From Portunus trituberculatus (taxonomy: Eukaryota; Arthropoda; Malacostraca; Decapoda; Portunidae), in the NCBI RefSeq assembly GCF_017591435.1, contig NC_059294.1, forward strand, positions 17,869,192-17,933,191: a DNA stretch of 64,000 nucleotides. Direction: 5' to 3'. Position 1 is the first letter of the stretch, and every line of letters begins with the position of its first letter. Both the position numbers and the translations under genes were made by a program. The notes under the pieces are model-generated. The model saw nothing but the letters and a program-made list of their open reading frames with translations, ran no database searches and was not told the origin of the DNA. This document shows, piece by piece, positions 30,713 through 41,268 of the stretch.

Positions 30713-31589
30713 TAACAATACACATATCCGAGAGTTACTTAAAATACAGTAAACAACTTAATTTCACTCAGTGCCCTCGTAAACCTATTATATTGAACCT
30801 TGTACGTACCTGAGTCCTATTAGCACGCATGCCCTGATTAGCTTTATCGATACAAGACGGCGCTTGGAAGCGGAATGGGAGCGCGACACAGGAGAGTATC
30901 ATAATAGAAAGGCTGATTAGGTTGTCCTTATACAAAGACAATAATTCTTGATACCTTTACCATTATCAGGCTACAGTGGAAGAAGGACTGGAAAACTGCT
31001 TAGTAAAAATGATACTCGGAAAAAGAGATAGTGGGAGACAATGAGTGAAATACGAAATGCTGGAGGCAAACGAAGGGTACATGATTTAATGAAGGGTAGA
31101 AGATCGGAAAGGATGGCGTTTCGTAATCACCATAAATACAACACGTCGGTTAGGTAATTTAGTGCTCATTTGGGTTTTTTGAGTCCTCATCGAGAGTATA
31201 TTCTGAAGGCTATTGTGTAAGTTGCCGGAGTTTCAGGACACATAATCTTGACTCTAATATTGTGAAAGATATATTGGAAGTTACTGGAGTTTATAGGCGT
31301 CTTATCTTAACTTATATTCTGAAAACTGTAGTGTGAGTAATTGAGGGTTTCTGGGAGCCTTTTCTATACATTAACAGGGAATAATAAAGCTCATAAGAGT
31401 TTTCAAGAGACGTTTCATGATTCTATTGATAGTTTTAAAAAGGATTCTGCATCACCAATAGGATAATACATTATAGTAACCCTGTTAATAATTTCCATCA
31501 CATTTCAAAAATAGCGATTACGAAAGTGCAAGCGCTAAAGAATACGTGTGCCTAAGAAAATGAATAATGACACTTGAATAAGAACTGCT
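30713..31589. other. Intergenic, left flank of the LTR element
   Basis: Nothing recognised. The last five bases before the LTR are ctgct. Confidence 0.5.
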
Positions 31590-32243
31590 TGTTACCTCGT
31601 TCGCCACCTCTCCGCCTCGGCCCGCCCGTAACATGCATTACTACCACGTCACCTCTCCGTCTTCCACGTCACCGTCTCGTGAACCTTCCACGCCACCGTC
31701 TCGTGAACCTTCCACGTCACCGTTTCATGAAGCCCGGCTACTGTCCCGAAGTTGGATTCACGCGGCCCCTTTCGACTCAACCGAAAGTGTTGAGCCAGCT
31801 CTTGGTTTTCTGGATTGGCAGTTGAGATCCAAGCCTCAACCAGTGAACACAACGCCTCTTGGTTCTGCCGTGGGATCAACCATCACCCAGCATTTCACCA
31901 CTGCGACACCGCATAAGTATCACTTCCCTCGTCCGTGTTTTCCACATTGCCTCTATATAGGATTAGGATTATTGTTAGGTATTAAGTTGGGTTCTTTATT
32001 GTTGTATTTATTACTGTGTTATATGTATATGTGTATGTCATTTTCCTGTGTTTCATGTTATATATCTGTGTTTCATGTTTCTTGTTATATATGTGTCAAT
32101 TTCATTATGGGTTATTAAAGTAGCTTTTTAAAGTGACCCCCTTTTGCATTTCCTCACCAGTTGAACCTGCAGTGTTTTTTTTATTGTTATTGTTCACCGG
32201 CTCTCCGATGCCAATCTTACCAGTTTAACCGGTGAACGTAACA
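31590..32243 (+). repeat. 5' LTR
   Basis: Ends ...GTAACA, matching the 3' LTR end. Contains three tandem 24-bp units built on 'ccacgtcaccgtctcgtgaa' (about 31669-31735). Its first about 60 bp are arranged differently from the 3' LTR: the 'ctcgttcgccacctctccg' module precedes 'ggcccgcccgtaacatg' here and follows it in the 3' copy, so the exact left boundary is uncertain. Confidence 0.85.
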
Positions 32244-32245
32244 AT

Positions 32246-32264
32246 TGGCGACCGTGACAGGACC
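32246..32264 (+). other. Primer-binding site, complementary to tRNA-Arg
   Basis: Two bases after the LTR the sequence reads TGGCGACCGTGACAGGA. Its complement ends ...TCACGGTCGCCA, fitting the acceptor end (with CCA) of arthropod tRNA-Arg as I know it. It would prime minus-strand DNA synthesis. The Arg assignment is from memory of the tRNA, not a search. Confidence 0.7.
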
Positions 32265-32913
32265 ATTATAACCCATGTTCAGTGTTCCATTTTTCCAGTG
32301 ACTTTTTTTTCTGTGATTGCTTGTGTTTCTGTGGTGTTGTGACTCTGATGTGTTTTTTTCTGTGACTTACTCTGCGTGTGGTTTAAATTTACCTTTGTGC
32401 GATCAAGTGGCTCCTTTTGGGTTAAACGTGCTTCGTGACTTTCATTGGTATCGCATAGCAGTGGTAGAGCAGGAAACCAGGTAGAAAGGCGTGTTCACCG
32501 ATAGCACTTATCTCTATTTTTGCACATAGGCAGGTGTGTAATAAGTGTTATCCAAGTGTTGGGATCATCATATGTTCATGCGAACCCTCAATGCCCTCAC
32601 TTCGCGGATCATTTTTCTCGCTAGTTAGAATCGGCCATTTTAACTAGTCTCTCAGACTAATCCGCCTCCTTATCAATAACAAGTCTCAGTACAATTCGCT
32701 CCTCACTCTCAAGTCTCGTAACTAGAGTAATCCGGATCCCTCTTAATGCCGTAACTCTCTAGTTTACCCCTCATTAGTGATTGTACTCATAAGTGTTTAC
32801 TTAAGTATAATCTAGGTAATTTCCAAGGTTGCCTTTATTATCACTCTGCCAAGTTCCTCACTTAAGTAATTCGCTTATCATTTTTTTTTGTTGTGGTTTA
32901 ACATCTATTTAAT

Positions 32914-34212
32914 ATGGCTTCCGCTCAGTTTAACGTTGAAGATTTTGTGCCGACCCTTCTCTGGAACAACTTAAATATGCTAATATAAAGAAGGACCAAT
33001 GGAAGACCATCGCTAAACATTTTGATGTTCCCATCACGTCTCAGATGACTAAAGAGGTCATTAAGAATGTAGTTGTTGAACATCTAGTGCAAGAAGGTCA
33101 GTTGCTAGGAAATGCCATAGAAGAGTTAACTCCCATGTCAGCCTCTACGAGGACTATAATACACAGTCCCCAGGAAGAACAGGATAAGAGTAGGATAAGT
33201 CAATGGGAAATTGAGAAGCTTAAACTAGAATACCGGATGCATGAAAACAAATGCAACTACAGGAAAAAAAAATGCAATTACAGGCAGAAAAGAAGCAAAA
33301 CAGGAAATGCAACTACAGGCAGAAAAGAAGATAAAGATAGAGAGAATTTCAGTTACAACTTAGAAGGCAGGAGAAAGAGTTAGAAATTCAGGAGTTAGCC
33401 CTACGAAATGACGCTAAGTTTAGAGGGAAGAAATAGATATAAAGAAACAGTTAGCAAGCTTTAATCCTGCTACAGCTGCTCCGCTAGTTCCCCCTTTTGA
33501 TGAATCTGATGTTGACGGGTCATTTCGCGCTTTTGAGAGCATTGCTAATAGGAATAAATGGCCCAAGGATCAGTGGGTGTCTCTCCTTGTCCCTAAGCTA
33601 GTAGGAAAAGCTTATAGGGTATACAACGGCCTTAGTGATGAGGTAGAATATGAAGAGATCAAAGGTAACATTCTAGACGCCTACTCTATCACTTCTGATG
33701 GATACAGACAGCAGTTTCGAAAGTATGTGAAACCAGAGTCTCACACCTATGTTGAATTCGCTAGTGAGAAACTAAGACAATTTAAGAAATGGTTAGCCGC
33801 CCTTAACATTACCACCTTTTCGGAGTTGCTCAATCTAATGGTCCTGGAAGAATGGAAGAACAAGTTACCATTTAATATTCTGAGGCATGTGGAAGAACGG
33901 GGAGAGAGTGATCTTATGTCTGCCGCTAAAGTGGCTGATGCGTTTGCTTTGTTGATGGGATCCCTGGGTAGTAGAGGTCGTGGTTCACTGTCTAATGTTA
34001 GGTCCTCCTTTGGGGAAGGTTTTGGGGCGCGGGTGGTAAGCCAACCGGATTCTCGCCAAATGCATATAATTCCCCCTGGTGTACATACTGTAAGAAGCCA
34101 GGTCACACGATCCAGAAATGTAGACACCCAAATTGCAAGGGTTCTCAACGTCAATTTTCTTTTGTGGCCCCTAGACCTAACACATTTGAGAACAAGAAAC
34201 CAGTGGCCCTAG
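32914..34212 (+). pseudogene. gag (capsid and nucleocapsid), frameshifted
   Basis: The ATG at 32914 opens MASAQFNVEDF, then the frame changes near 32950. The next segment (33000-33380) is helical and Lys/Glu/Gln-rich (MTKEVIKNVVVEHLVQEG). Another frame (33440-34035) has the typical retroelement capsid character: PPFDESDVDGSFRAFE, then WVSLLVPKLVGKAY and YVEFASEKLRQFKKW. A zinc knuckle CTYCKKPGHTIQKC (C-x2-C-x4-H-x4-C) is encoded at 34080-34121 but in a frame different from the capsid, so another shift lies at about 34030. Function by family: packages element RNA in virus-like particles. At least three frame breaks. Confidence 0.8.
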
Positions 34213-34229
34213 CTAACCCTGTCAACTCT

Positions 34230-34640
34230 CCTCTAGAACTTTATGACTCGTACATGTATCAAGGTAAAGTGTCCTGACTGATGGTAAAGACAAGGCAATA
34301 AATATCAAGGTTCTGCGTGATACAGGTGCTGCCCAATCCATCTTAAGGGAAGATGTCATCCCTAACATCAAACAGGCTTTCACTGGGGAGAAGGTGATCC
34401 TTACAGGTCTCGAATCACAGCTCTCCTATCCTTTGGCTAATATTAGCTTACAGTGCCCGTTCATTTCAGGAGAGGTTGAGGTAGCCATTAAACCTGGTGA
34501 ACTGCCAGTACCGGGGTACATCTTGTACTGGGTAATGATCTTGCGGGTAACTTGGCTGTTCCAAACTTAATTGTTCTTGATTCTCCCTTAACAGAAAGTC
34601 CCACTAAGACCCTGGACGAAACATCCCTCACTTCTTCCCA
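34230..34640 (+). pseudogene. Retroelement aspartic protease domain
   Basis: The frame around 34319-34327 reads LRDTGAAQSIL; the DTG is the catalytic triplet of retropepsins. It continues with EKVILTGLESQ and a flap-like stretch to about 34520, where the frame breaks. By family it cleaves the Gag-Pol precursor. It sits between the gag zinc knuckle and integrase as expected. Confidence 0.75.
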
Positions 34641-34943
34641 GTGTGTGCAGTCACCAGGTCTCAGTCCAAGTCCCCTGCCCTTTCATCACCTCCTCCACCA
34701 ATGATTGCCTCTACTGACAACTTGTATAATAACATCATTTCAAAGGAGAATTTGATTAATGCTCAGGAACAGGATCTCACTTTGGCTAAGATCAGACATG
34801 TGGCCAGTGAGACAAAGGATATGTCTAAATTGCCTTGTTTTTATTATCAGGAAGGAGTCCTGATGCGTGCCTACAGACCTCCTGAACTGAAACAACTAGA
34901 CACCTGGTCAGAAACACATCAAGTTGTCATCCCTTGTCTGTAA
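34641..34943 (+). pseudogene. Pol linker between protease and integrase
   Basis: CAVTRSQSKSPAL followed by IISKENLINAQEQDLTLAKIR is the kind of spacer found before the integrase zinc domain in gypsy elements. It ends in a stop in this frame and the integrase continues in another. Confidence 0.6.
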
Positions 34944-35999
34944 GACCAGCCATTATAGAACTAGCTCATGATGGATTGTCAGGTCATCTAGGCATCCAAA
35001 AAACCTACAAGAAGGCTCTTCAACATTTTTTTGGCCAGGAATGAAAAAGGATGTGTCACACTATGTAAAAACATGTCACATATGTCAAATTGTGGGTAAG
35101 CCTAACGAACGCCTTGTGCCAGCTCCTCTGACGCCTATTCCAGTTCAGACGGAGCCCTTCGAAAAGATCATACTAGACTGCGTAGGGCCCTTACCCAAAA
35201 CCAAACGAGGGAATCAGTATTTGTTAACCCTCATGGATCCCACTACCAGGTACCCTGAAGCATTCCCTCTTAAGAACATCACATCAAAGACCATTGTAAA
35301 ACATCTAATACATTTTTTCACCTCGGTAGGAATTCCAAAACAAATTCAGTCTGACAAGGGTAGCAATTTCACTAGCCATTTTTTCCAACAGATAGTGAAT
35401 GAGCTAAACATCGACCATGTTACCTCCTCGGCTTACCACCCCAATCCCAAGGCTGTCTGGAGCGGTTTCACCAAACATTAAAATCCATGATGAAGAAGTA
35501 TTGCTTGGAGCATCAAGGAGACTGGGATGAAAGTATTTCTTTCCTTCTCTTCGCTTTAAGAGAATCTCCTCAAGATTCTTTAGGTTACTCCCTTTTGAAT
35601 TACTCTATGGTAGACAGATCAGGGGGCCTCTCAAAATATTAAAGGATCAATGGTTTACTCAAAATACTCCTTCAAGCCCCAGTGTGTCTGACTACATCAG
35701 TAACCTTAAGAATAAAATCAGTGAAGTCAGATCTTTTGCTAAATCAAACTTCCTCAAATCTCAAACTAAAATGCAACAGAATTCTCTTCCCAAATCTGTC
35801 ATGAGAAGTTTCAAACCAGGAGACAAGGTTTTACTTTTTCTCCCCACTCCAGGCAATGCTCTTCACAGTAAGTTCATGGGACCTTATGTTGTGGCTCAAA
35901 AACTAAGTCCATTAAATTATGTGGTCCACACTCCTGACCGTCGTAAGGATTCCCAACTAGTTCATATTAATCTAATGAAACCTTACCACTCCAGAGAAC
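34944..35999 (+). pseudogene. Integrase with HHCC, DDE core and GPY/F module, frameshifted
   Basis: The zinc domain is HDGLSGHLG (His codons 34967 and 34985) and CHICQIVGK (Cys codons 35074 and 35083), separated by a frame change at a run of seven T near 35030. Catalytic residues: Asp in LDCVGPLP (35176-35178), Asp in QSDKGSNF (35353-35355) and Glu in CLERFH (35460-35462, another frame), close to the D-x35-E spacing. The C-terminus (about 35810-35995) has KFMGPYVVAQKL and QLVHINLMKPYH, the GPY/F module typical of Ty3/gypsy integrases. By family it joins element cDNA to chromosomal DNA. Three frame breaks, at least two in homopolymers. Confidence 0.87.
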
Positions 36000-36030
36000 C
36001 AGAGGACGACTTGTCTCGCGCTGTACCTGT

Positions 36031-36720
36031 ATGTCTGGTAGGAAGGAGTCTGGTCCTGTGCCCCCCGAGGAAGAGTCCGACATCGAATTCCTCTTCTCGT
36101 CACCTAAAGGACGCCCCTCAAACAGCCAAATCATGTCCAACCTGGATGAGGTGTTTCTTTCCTTAACACCTTCACAACAGTCTGATCTTAAAAAGTTATT
36201 GCTAGACTTTTCTGAAATCACAGGTGACCTTCCAGGAGTTTGTAATACTATCCAACATGACATAACATTAACATCTAACGACATCAAGCCTATAAGACAA
36301 CCAGCCTATCGCATTTCACCCATTAAAAGAGACTTGATGAAAAAAGAGGTAGACTATCTGCTCTGTCATCACCTTGCAGAACCTAGTATATCTCCTTGGG
36401 CTTCTGCCTGTTAACATCTAAGACAGATGGTAGTAGTCGATTTTGCACCGACTACCGGAAATTAAATAAAGTGACGGTGCCAGACTCCTACCCATTGCCC
36501 TTGATAGAGGACCTTATAGATAGTATAGGAGTAGCCAAATTTGTAACCACTATAGACTTGCTTAAAGGTTACTACCAGATTCCCCTCTCGGACGAGGCCC
36601 AAATAATATCCGCCTTCATCACTCCCTTCGGACTATACCAATACCAGTGATGCCCTTTGCGTGTCTAATGCTCCCGCCACCTTCCAGAGGGCTATAAATT
36701 ACATAACTCAGGACTTGGAG
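36031..36720 (+). pseudogene. Reverse transcriptase, N-terminal half only
   Basis: Continues from integrase through an acidic linker to PIRQPAYRISPIKRDLMKKE, then FCTDYRKLNKVTVPDSYPLP, DLLKGYYQIPLSDEA (motif A catalytic Asp at 36555-36557), FITPFGLYQYQ and SNAPATFQRAINYI. The next gypsy motif, YxDD with the other two catalytic Asp residues, should follow within about 15 codons but is absent: at 36721 the sequence becomes innexin. Two single-G losses separate QYQ from SNAP. This half alone cannot polymerise DNA. Confidence 0.85.
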
Positions 36721-37056
36721 GGCAACATCTACTTCACCGACCTGTTCCTGGGCGGCACCTTCCTCACCTACGGCACGGAGGTCATCAACTTCCCTGACAT
36801 GGACCCCGAGAAGCGCATCGATCCCATGACACGCATCTTCCCCAGAGTCACCAAGTGCACCTTCAGGAAGTTCGGCCCTTCGGGAACCATCGAGACCCAC
36901 GACACCATGTGTGTGCTGGCGGTTAACATCATCAACGAGAAGATCTACATTTTCATCTGGTTCTGGCTGGTCTCTCTCACCACCATCACCGCTGTCTGGC
37001 TCGTGTATCGCCTCCTCGTCATCGTCTCCTCCGATGTGCGCTTCAAGCTTCTGCAG
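36721..37056 (+). CDS. inx: Innexin fragment (extracellular loop 2 and TM4) fused in frame after RT
   Basis: About 112 open codons, in frame with the preceding SNAPATFQRAINYI segment. Visible innexin signatures: IYFTDLFLGGTFLTYG, then DPMTRIFPRVTKCTF with a conserved loop-2 Cys, FGPSGTIETHD, a second Cys in MCVLAVN, and IINEKIYIFIWFW leading into a hydrophobic fourth membrane segment (LVSLTTITAVWLVYRLLVIV) and the first cytoplasmic residues SSDVRFKLLQ. Innexins form gap junctions and hemichannels in invertebrates. Third codon positions are nearly all C or G, unlike the AT-richer RT on either side. The fragment ends at ctgcag|gttc, a possible exon end with a donor-like gt. It lacks TM1-TM3 and cannot make a channel. 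Either a captured host exon or an assembly artefact; the frame is intact across all 112 codons. Confidence 0.85.
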
Positions 37057-37084
37057 GTTCTTCCTTTGCGAGGTGCTGTGTCTG

Positions 37085-37149
37085 GTGGTGGGGGTGGACA
37101 ACATCATCGCCGACGCCTTATCAAGATCTCCCGTCTCACCTCCTTCATG
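37085..37149 (+). pseudogene. RNase H C-terminal remnant of pol
   Basis: In the frame ending TGA at 37147-37149 the sequence reads VDNIIADALSRSP, the conserved end of gypsy RNase H/pol. Roughly 1 kb of RT and RNase H expected before it is missing and replaced by the innexin fragment. The junction region 37057-37085 is unassigned. Confidence 0.8.
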
Positions 37150-37168
37150 AGCCCATTACGGAGGTCTT

Positions 37169-37181
37169 AGGGGGGAGGAAA
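37169..37181 (+). other. Polypurine tract
   Basis: AGGGGGGAGGAAA directly before the TGTTAC of the 3' LTR; by family it primes plus-strand DNA synthesis. Confidence 0.8.
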
Positions 37182-37842
37182 TGTTACGGCCCGCCCGTAA
37201 CATGCATTACTACCATCACCTCCTCCGCTTGTTACCTCGTTCGCCACCTCTCCGCCTCCCTTCCACGTCACCGTCTCGTGAACCTTCCACGCCACCGTCT
37301 CGTGAACCTTCCACGTCACCGTTTCATGAAGCCCGGCTACTGTCCCGAAGTTGGATTCACGCGGCCCTTTCGACTCAACCGAAAGTGTTGAGCCAGCTCT
37401 TGGTTTTCTGGATTGGCAGTTGAGATCCAAGCCTCAACCAGTGAACACAACGCCTCTTGGTTCTGCCGTGGGATCAACCATCACCCAGCATTTCACCACT
37501 GCGACACCGCATAAGTATCACTTCCCTCGTCCGTGTTTTCCACATTGCCTCTATATAGGATTAGGATTATTGTTAGGTATTAAGTTGGGTTCTTTATTGT
37601 TGTATTTATTACTGTGTTATATGTATATGTGTATGTCATTTTCCTGTGTTTCATGTTATATATCTGTGTCTCATGTTTCTTGTTATATATGTGTCAATTT
37701 CATTATGGGTTATTAAAATAGCTTTTTAAAGTGACCCCTTTTTGCATTTCCTCACCAGTTGAACCTGCAGTGTTTTTTTTTATTGTTATTGTTCACCGGC
37801 TCTCCGATGCCAATCTTACCAGTTTAACCGGTGAACGTAACA
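37182..37842 (+). repeat. 3' LTR
   Basis: Starts TGTTAC and ends GTAACA. Begins with a palindrome (arms ATGTTACGG and CCGTAACAT, loop cccgc, 37181-37203). Contains the same three 24-bp tandem units as the 5' LTR. Downstream 'attaaa' near 37711 could serve in polyadenylation. Confidence 0.9.
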
Positions 37843-38357
37843 ATAGTAAGTTTTCACAATCAATATCATCTTCCTATATCTTACTCTTCACCTTTCCTTT
37901 CAGGTGGTACGTCGCCTCCCACAAGGGAAAGAAAGGCCTTCTAACACAGACAACAATTGAGTTTCAGGAAGCTGTTTTCTCTGGTACCACTTCCTTTCTT
38001 CTACATACAGTACAGGGACAGTCCTTGTTTCCTTCACAATCTCTCCCTTCTCCATAAAAGATCGAATAGACTGCGACGGTTGTGATATTTTTGTGTTCCT
38101 GTTACATACATGTCAGTCGTTCCTCCCTCCCTTTGTCCCTTTTCCTTCTTTCTTTCACAACAACACATATCCGTAGTATGGAAACCCAAAACAATAAGAC
38201 AAAGATAAAGAGTGGAGAGTCTATTTTCGATATCTTGGTCTTAAAATATAGAAATGGTGGCAAAGCGAGTGCAGGTGAAGAAAGGAAGGTAAAGATATTC
38301 ACAGGTTGATTGGCGTTTCTCTGTAGTTTTATTGTTTGAAAAAGGGTGTAATGAACT
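37843..38357. other. Intergenic, right flank of the LTR element
   Basis: Nothing recognised. Confidence 0.5.
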
Positions 38358-38407
38358 AGAGAGAGAGAGAGAGGAGAGAGAGAAAGAGAGGAGAGAGAGA
38401 AAGAGAG

Positions 38408-38453
<46 letters not shown>

Positions 38454-38480
38454 GAGAGAGAGAGAGAGAGAGGGGGGGAG
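38358..38480. repeat. Imperfect (GA)n with gaggagagagagaaaga units
   Basis: GA units with regularly spaced GGAG and AAAG interruptions, giving a roughly 17- to 21-bp higher-order period. Confidence 0.95.
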
Positions 38481-39490
38481 GTTGTGGATCTCTAAATTTA
38501 TCTAGTTGTTTTACTTCCCTTGAGTAATTAATATAAAACACGATTAACTCTTTATTCTCTACTTCAATAAAGACATGAGTTCCTTAGGTGTAAAGCAACA
38601 CACTTCCTAAACAGCTAAACGTAATACTTTGAGAACAAAAAAATACACGTACAGTATTAGAAAAAAAAAACGTGATAAACAATTTAAAAACGATAAACAT
38701 TTCACGAAAGACGAACGGAAGAAAAGTTTATGTTAACCCAAGAAGCAAAAAGAGATAAGCAGAGCCAAAGTTTAAAAATACTATAAGGAAAAGTTTACCT
38801 GGCATGGAATGTCCACATATTGCAGGAAAACCTCGAGTGGCGCAGGCAATGAATGAGAAAAATCAATACTGGAAAAGCATCAAACTATCTTCTATCTTTC
38901 ATGTCTTATTTATTTATTTATTTTTCTAAGAGACACTTCCTCATATGGCGTTTTTTCAACATAGTTCTTTCTTGGAATCTTGATAACTTTTTCTTCACAC
39001 TTTAAAAAATGAAAAAAAAGGTATAGATGACGAAAAATCAGTGCCACCATATTCAACTATATACTTGAAACACGTATATCTTTGAAACTGGGAATATGAA
39101 TAAAGAAATATAGAAAAAAAGAATTAAGATTTCATAGAAAAAAATACATCCTTCCCTCTATTAAGAAATTAGGCATACAAGAAAATGAAAAAAAAATAGA
39201 GAAATAGAGACGAAAAAATTCAACCAGGAAGAAAGTCTGAAAGAATAAGAAAAATAATTAAAAGGATGAAAATAAATGAACAATAAAACAAAAAAAAAAC
39301 GGAAAAGGGAAAGCTCTAACACAACAGAAGGACATCTATACCACAGAAAATCACGAAAAATCTGAAAAAAATGAAAAGGAAACAAGAATGAAAAAAATAG
39401 GAAAGGATAAACGGAACTACATAGTACATACGAAAGAGACTGGCATGGAAAAACGAAATAAAAGTAAAACAATAGAGAAAAGAAGAAAAA

Positions 39491-39492
<2 letters not shown>
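38481..39492. other. A-rich intergenic, no gene seen
   Basis: From about 39150 on the + strand is dominated by purines. Confidence 0.5.
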
Positions 39493-39561
<69 letters not shown>

Positions 39562-39571
39562 AGAGAGAGAG
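39493..39571. repeat. (AG)n microsatellite
   Basis: Pure for about 60 bp, then GGAG/AAAG variants. Confidence 0.97.
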
Positions 39572-39687
39572 CGGGGAAATAGATGAAAACGGATAAAAAC
39601 AACAAAGGACACATATGCGACAGAACACGGAAACAAAAAAGTATAAAAATAAAATAATAGAGAAAGAAAAAAGGAAAAACCACATAG

Positions 39688-39695
<8 letters not shown>

Positions 39696-39758
<63 letters not shown>
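39696..39758. repeat. (GA)n microsatellite
   Basis: Second GA run within a purine-rich block. Confidence 0.97.
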
Positions 39759-39761
<3 letters not shown>

Positions 39762-39970
39762 GAGGAAGTCATAAAGAAATAGATAGAGAATATTGAAAGA
39801 AAAATTGTAGGGAAGTATAAGAGGAATGAAAGAGAACCACATAAAGCGTCTTCTTAATAAGTTTGTTTACCATCCGATTTATTGCGGGTGCGGCGGCGGC
39901 GGCAGCGGTGGTGGAAAGGGAAGGAGAAAGGCAACTCATTGACAGCCAGGGAATGGAGGGAAAAGTCTCA

Positions 39971-39971
<1 letters not shown>

Positions 39972-40015
<44 letters not shown>
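39972..40015. repeat. (CA)n microsatellite
   Basis: About 22 units. Confidence 0.97.
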
Positions 40016-40018
<3 letters not shown>

Positions 40019-41264
40019 TTTTTTTTCTATCTAGCCGTAAATTTATTGTCTTTTGTGGGAACATGTGACGCGGTGTTTTTTTTCTGCAGTGTTGTCCTGC
40101 TTTTTTTTACACCGTGATGTGGGTGATGGGAAGGACGGAGCGCTAAAGGTAGAGGAGGATGATTACAATGATAATGAGTAGTACAAGGGAAAAGAAAAGA
40201 AAGAGCTACTTTGACGACTGTGAGAAAAACGAAGATGGCGAAGAGAAAGAAAAGGAAGAGAGCATTGAGATAATTGTGTGAATACTGAAGATGACAATAA
40301 CGCGGAAGTACAGATGGAAGGAAGAGAACGTGAAAGGGTGACAATAATAATAATACCAAAAGAATAACAATTAAGAGAAGGAAAAGAAATTGTAAAAGGA
40401 ACTGATGCATGTGGTAAAAAAAAATATAACGAAAACAATAGAAAATTAAGTAAAGAAAAGGGTGATTAAAAATAAGCCAGTTAACCTGAATAATAAGTGG
40501 AACATATAATTCAGTAAAAAAAAAAAAATAAAAAAAAAATAAAAAAGATAATACACCATGGAATCATTAAATTTGATAAGTAATTAATATTATGCAATTA
40601 GTGTTATATTTCGTTTATGTATCTCATCCACATTCCCTCCTTGACGTCTTTCATTATCAAACATGGAGAAACACGTTAAACAATTGGAAAGTTTACAGAC
40701 ACATGAGAGGCAAATCACGCAAATAAATTAGGAAGAAAAACTTGTATTAAGCACATAAAACAATGAAAAGAAGGAAAATGCCTAATTGAATAATAAAAAA
40801 AATGTAGTTATCATTAGTAACCGAATATATACAAAGGCTTTAGGAATAAATAATGATAAATAAGAGATAAAACAGTAACAACAATAAGAACAATACATGA
40901 AATCGAATAAGTAAATAGACACATTGTTTATCGTTAATAATTCAAACTCCAACAAACATCACACGGCGAGATATGAACAGAGATGGAAGCACAGCACACA
41001 TATGAAGTGATAAGCAGGTGTGCAGTCAAATACAGGTGAAACAGTCTTTATCATCAGGTGTTGACAAATTTACAAACACTTCAGCAAAATGATAACGGAA
41101 GACGAGTTCTGAACAGTAACAGCAACACAGCAAGGAAAGAGACAGTGAGATATAGAAGCATATTAAAAAAAAATAAAATAAATAGTTCATCATAAGAGAA
41201 AAAAAAATTGCTCTCATCGATAAATATTTTTTTGGATGGATGTGTAGATGAACCCCCCCCCCAC

Positions 41265-41268
<4 letters not shown>
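40016..41268. other. AT-rich intergenic, no gene seen
   Basis: A-rich + strand, several A runs (40517-40547). Confidence 0.5.

Larger units (their letters stand above)
31590..37842 (+). mobile_element. LTR retrotransposon, Ty3/gypsy with INT-before-RT order (Gmr1-like), carrying an innexin fragment
   Basis: Two direct LTRs (about 654 and 661 bp) enclose a primer-binding site, gag, protease, integrase with GPY/F module, partial RT, an innexin fragment, an RNase H C-terminal remnant and a polypurine tract. Integrase lies upstream of RT, the order known from Gmr1-like Ty3/gypsy elements and from Ty1/copia, whereas the integrase GPY/F module and RT motifs are gypsy-type. The LTRs differ at only about five positions over their shared about 570 bp, so insertion is recent. 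No 5-bp target duplication is visible (ctgct left, atagt right). Frame breaks occur in gag, at the gag zinc knuckle, in integrase and in RT, several of them single-base losses in homopolymers. The element cannot be autonomous: the RT YxDD box and most of RNase H are missing. Confidence 0.9.

Noticed and set aside
30168..30725. 185-codon minus-strand Leu/Pro/Thr-rich frame
   Set aside because: A product of the TAG/TGG/CAG trinucleotide array.
36721..37056. A normal exon of a host innexin gene interrupted by a retroelement
   Set aside because: Both sides are pol remnants in the correct order, and LTR, PBS and PPT enclose everything, so the fragment lies within the element rather than the reverse. 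Kept open only as an assembly-error possibility.
36619..37107. 162-codon minus-strand frame opposite the innexin fragment
   Set aside because: Shadow of the GC-rich innexin coding strand; no conserved domain.
39863..40117. Signal-peptide-like frame with poly-Ala and His-Thr
   Set aside because: The Ala run comes from a GCG repeat and the His-Thr from (CA)n; no mature protein follows.
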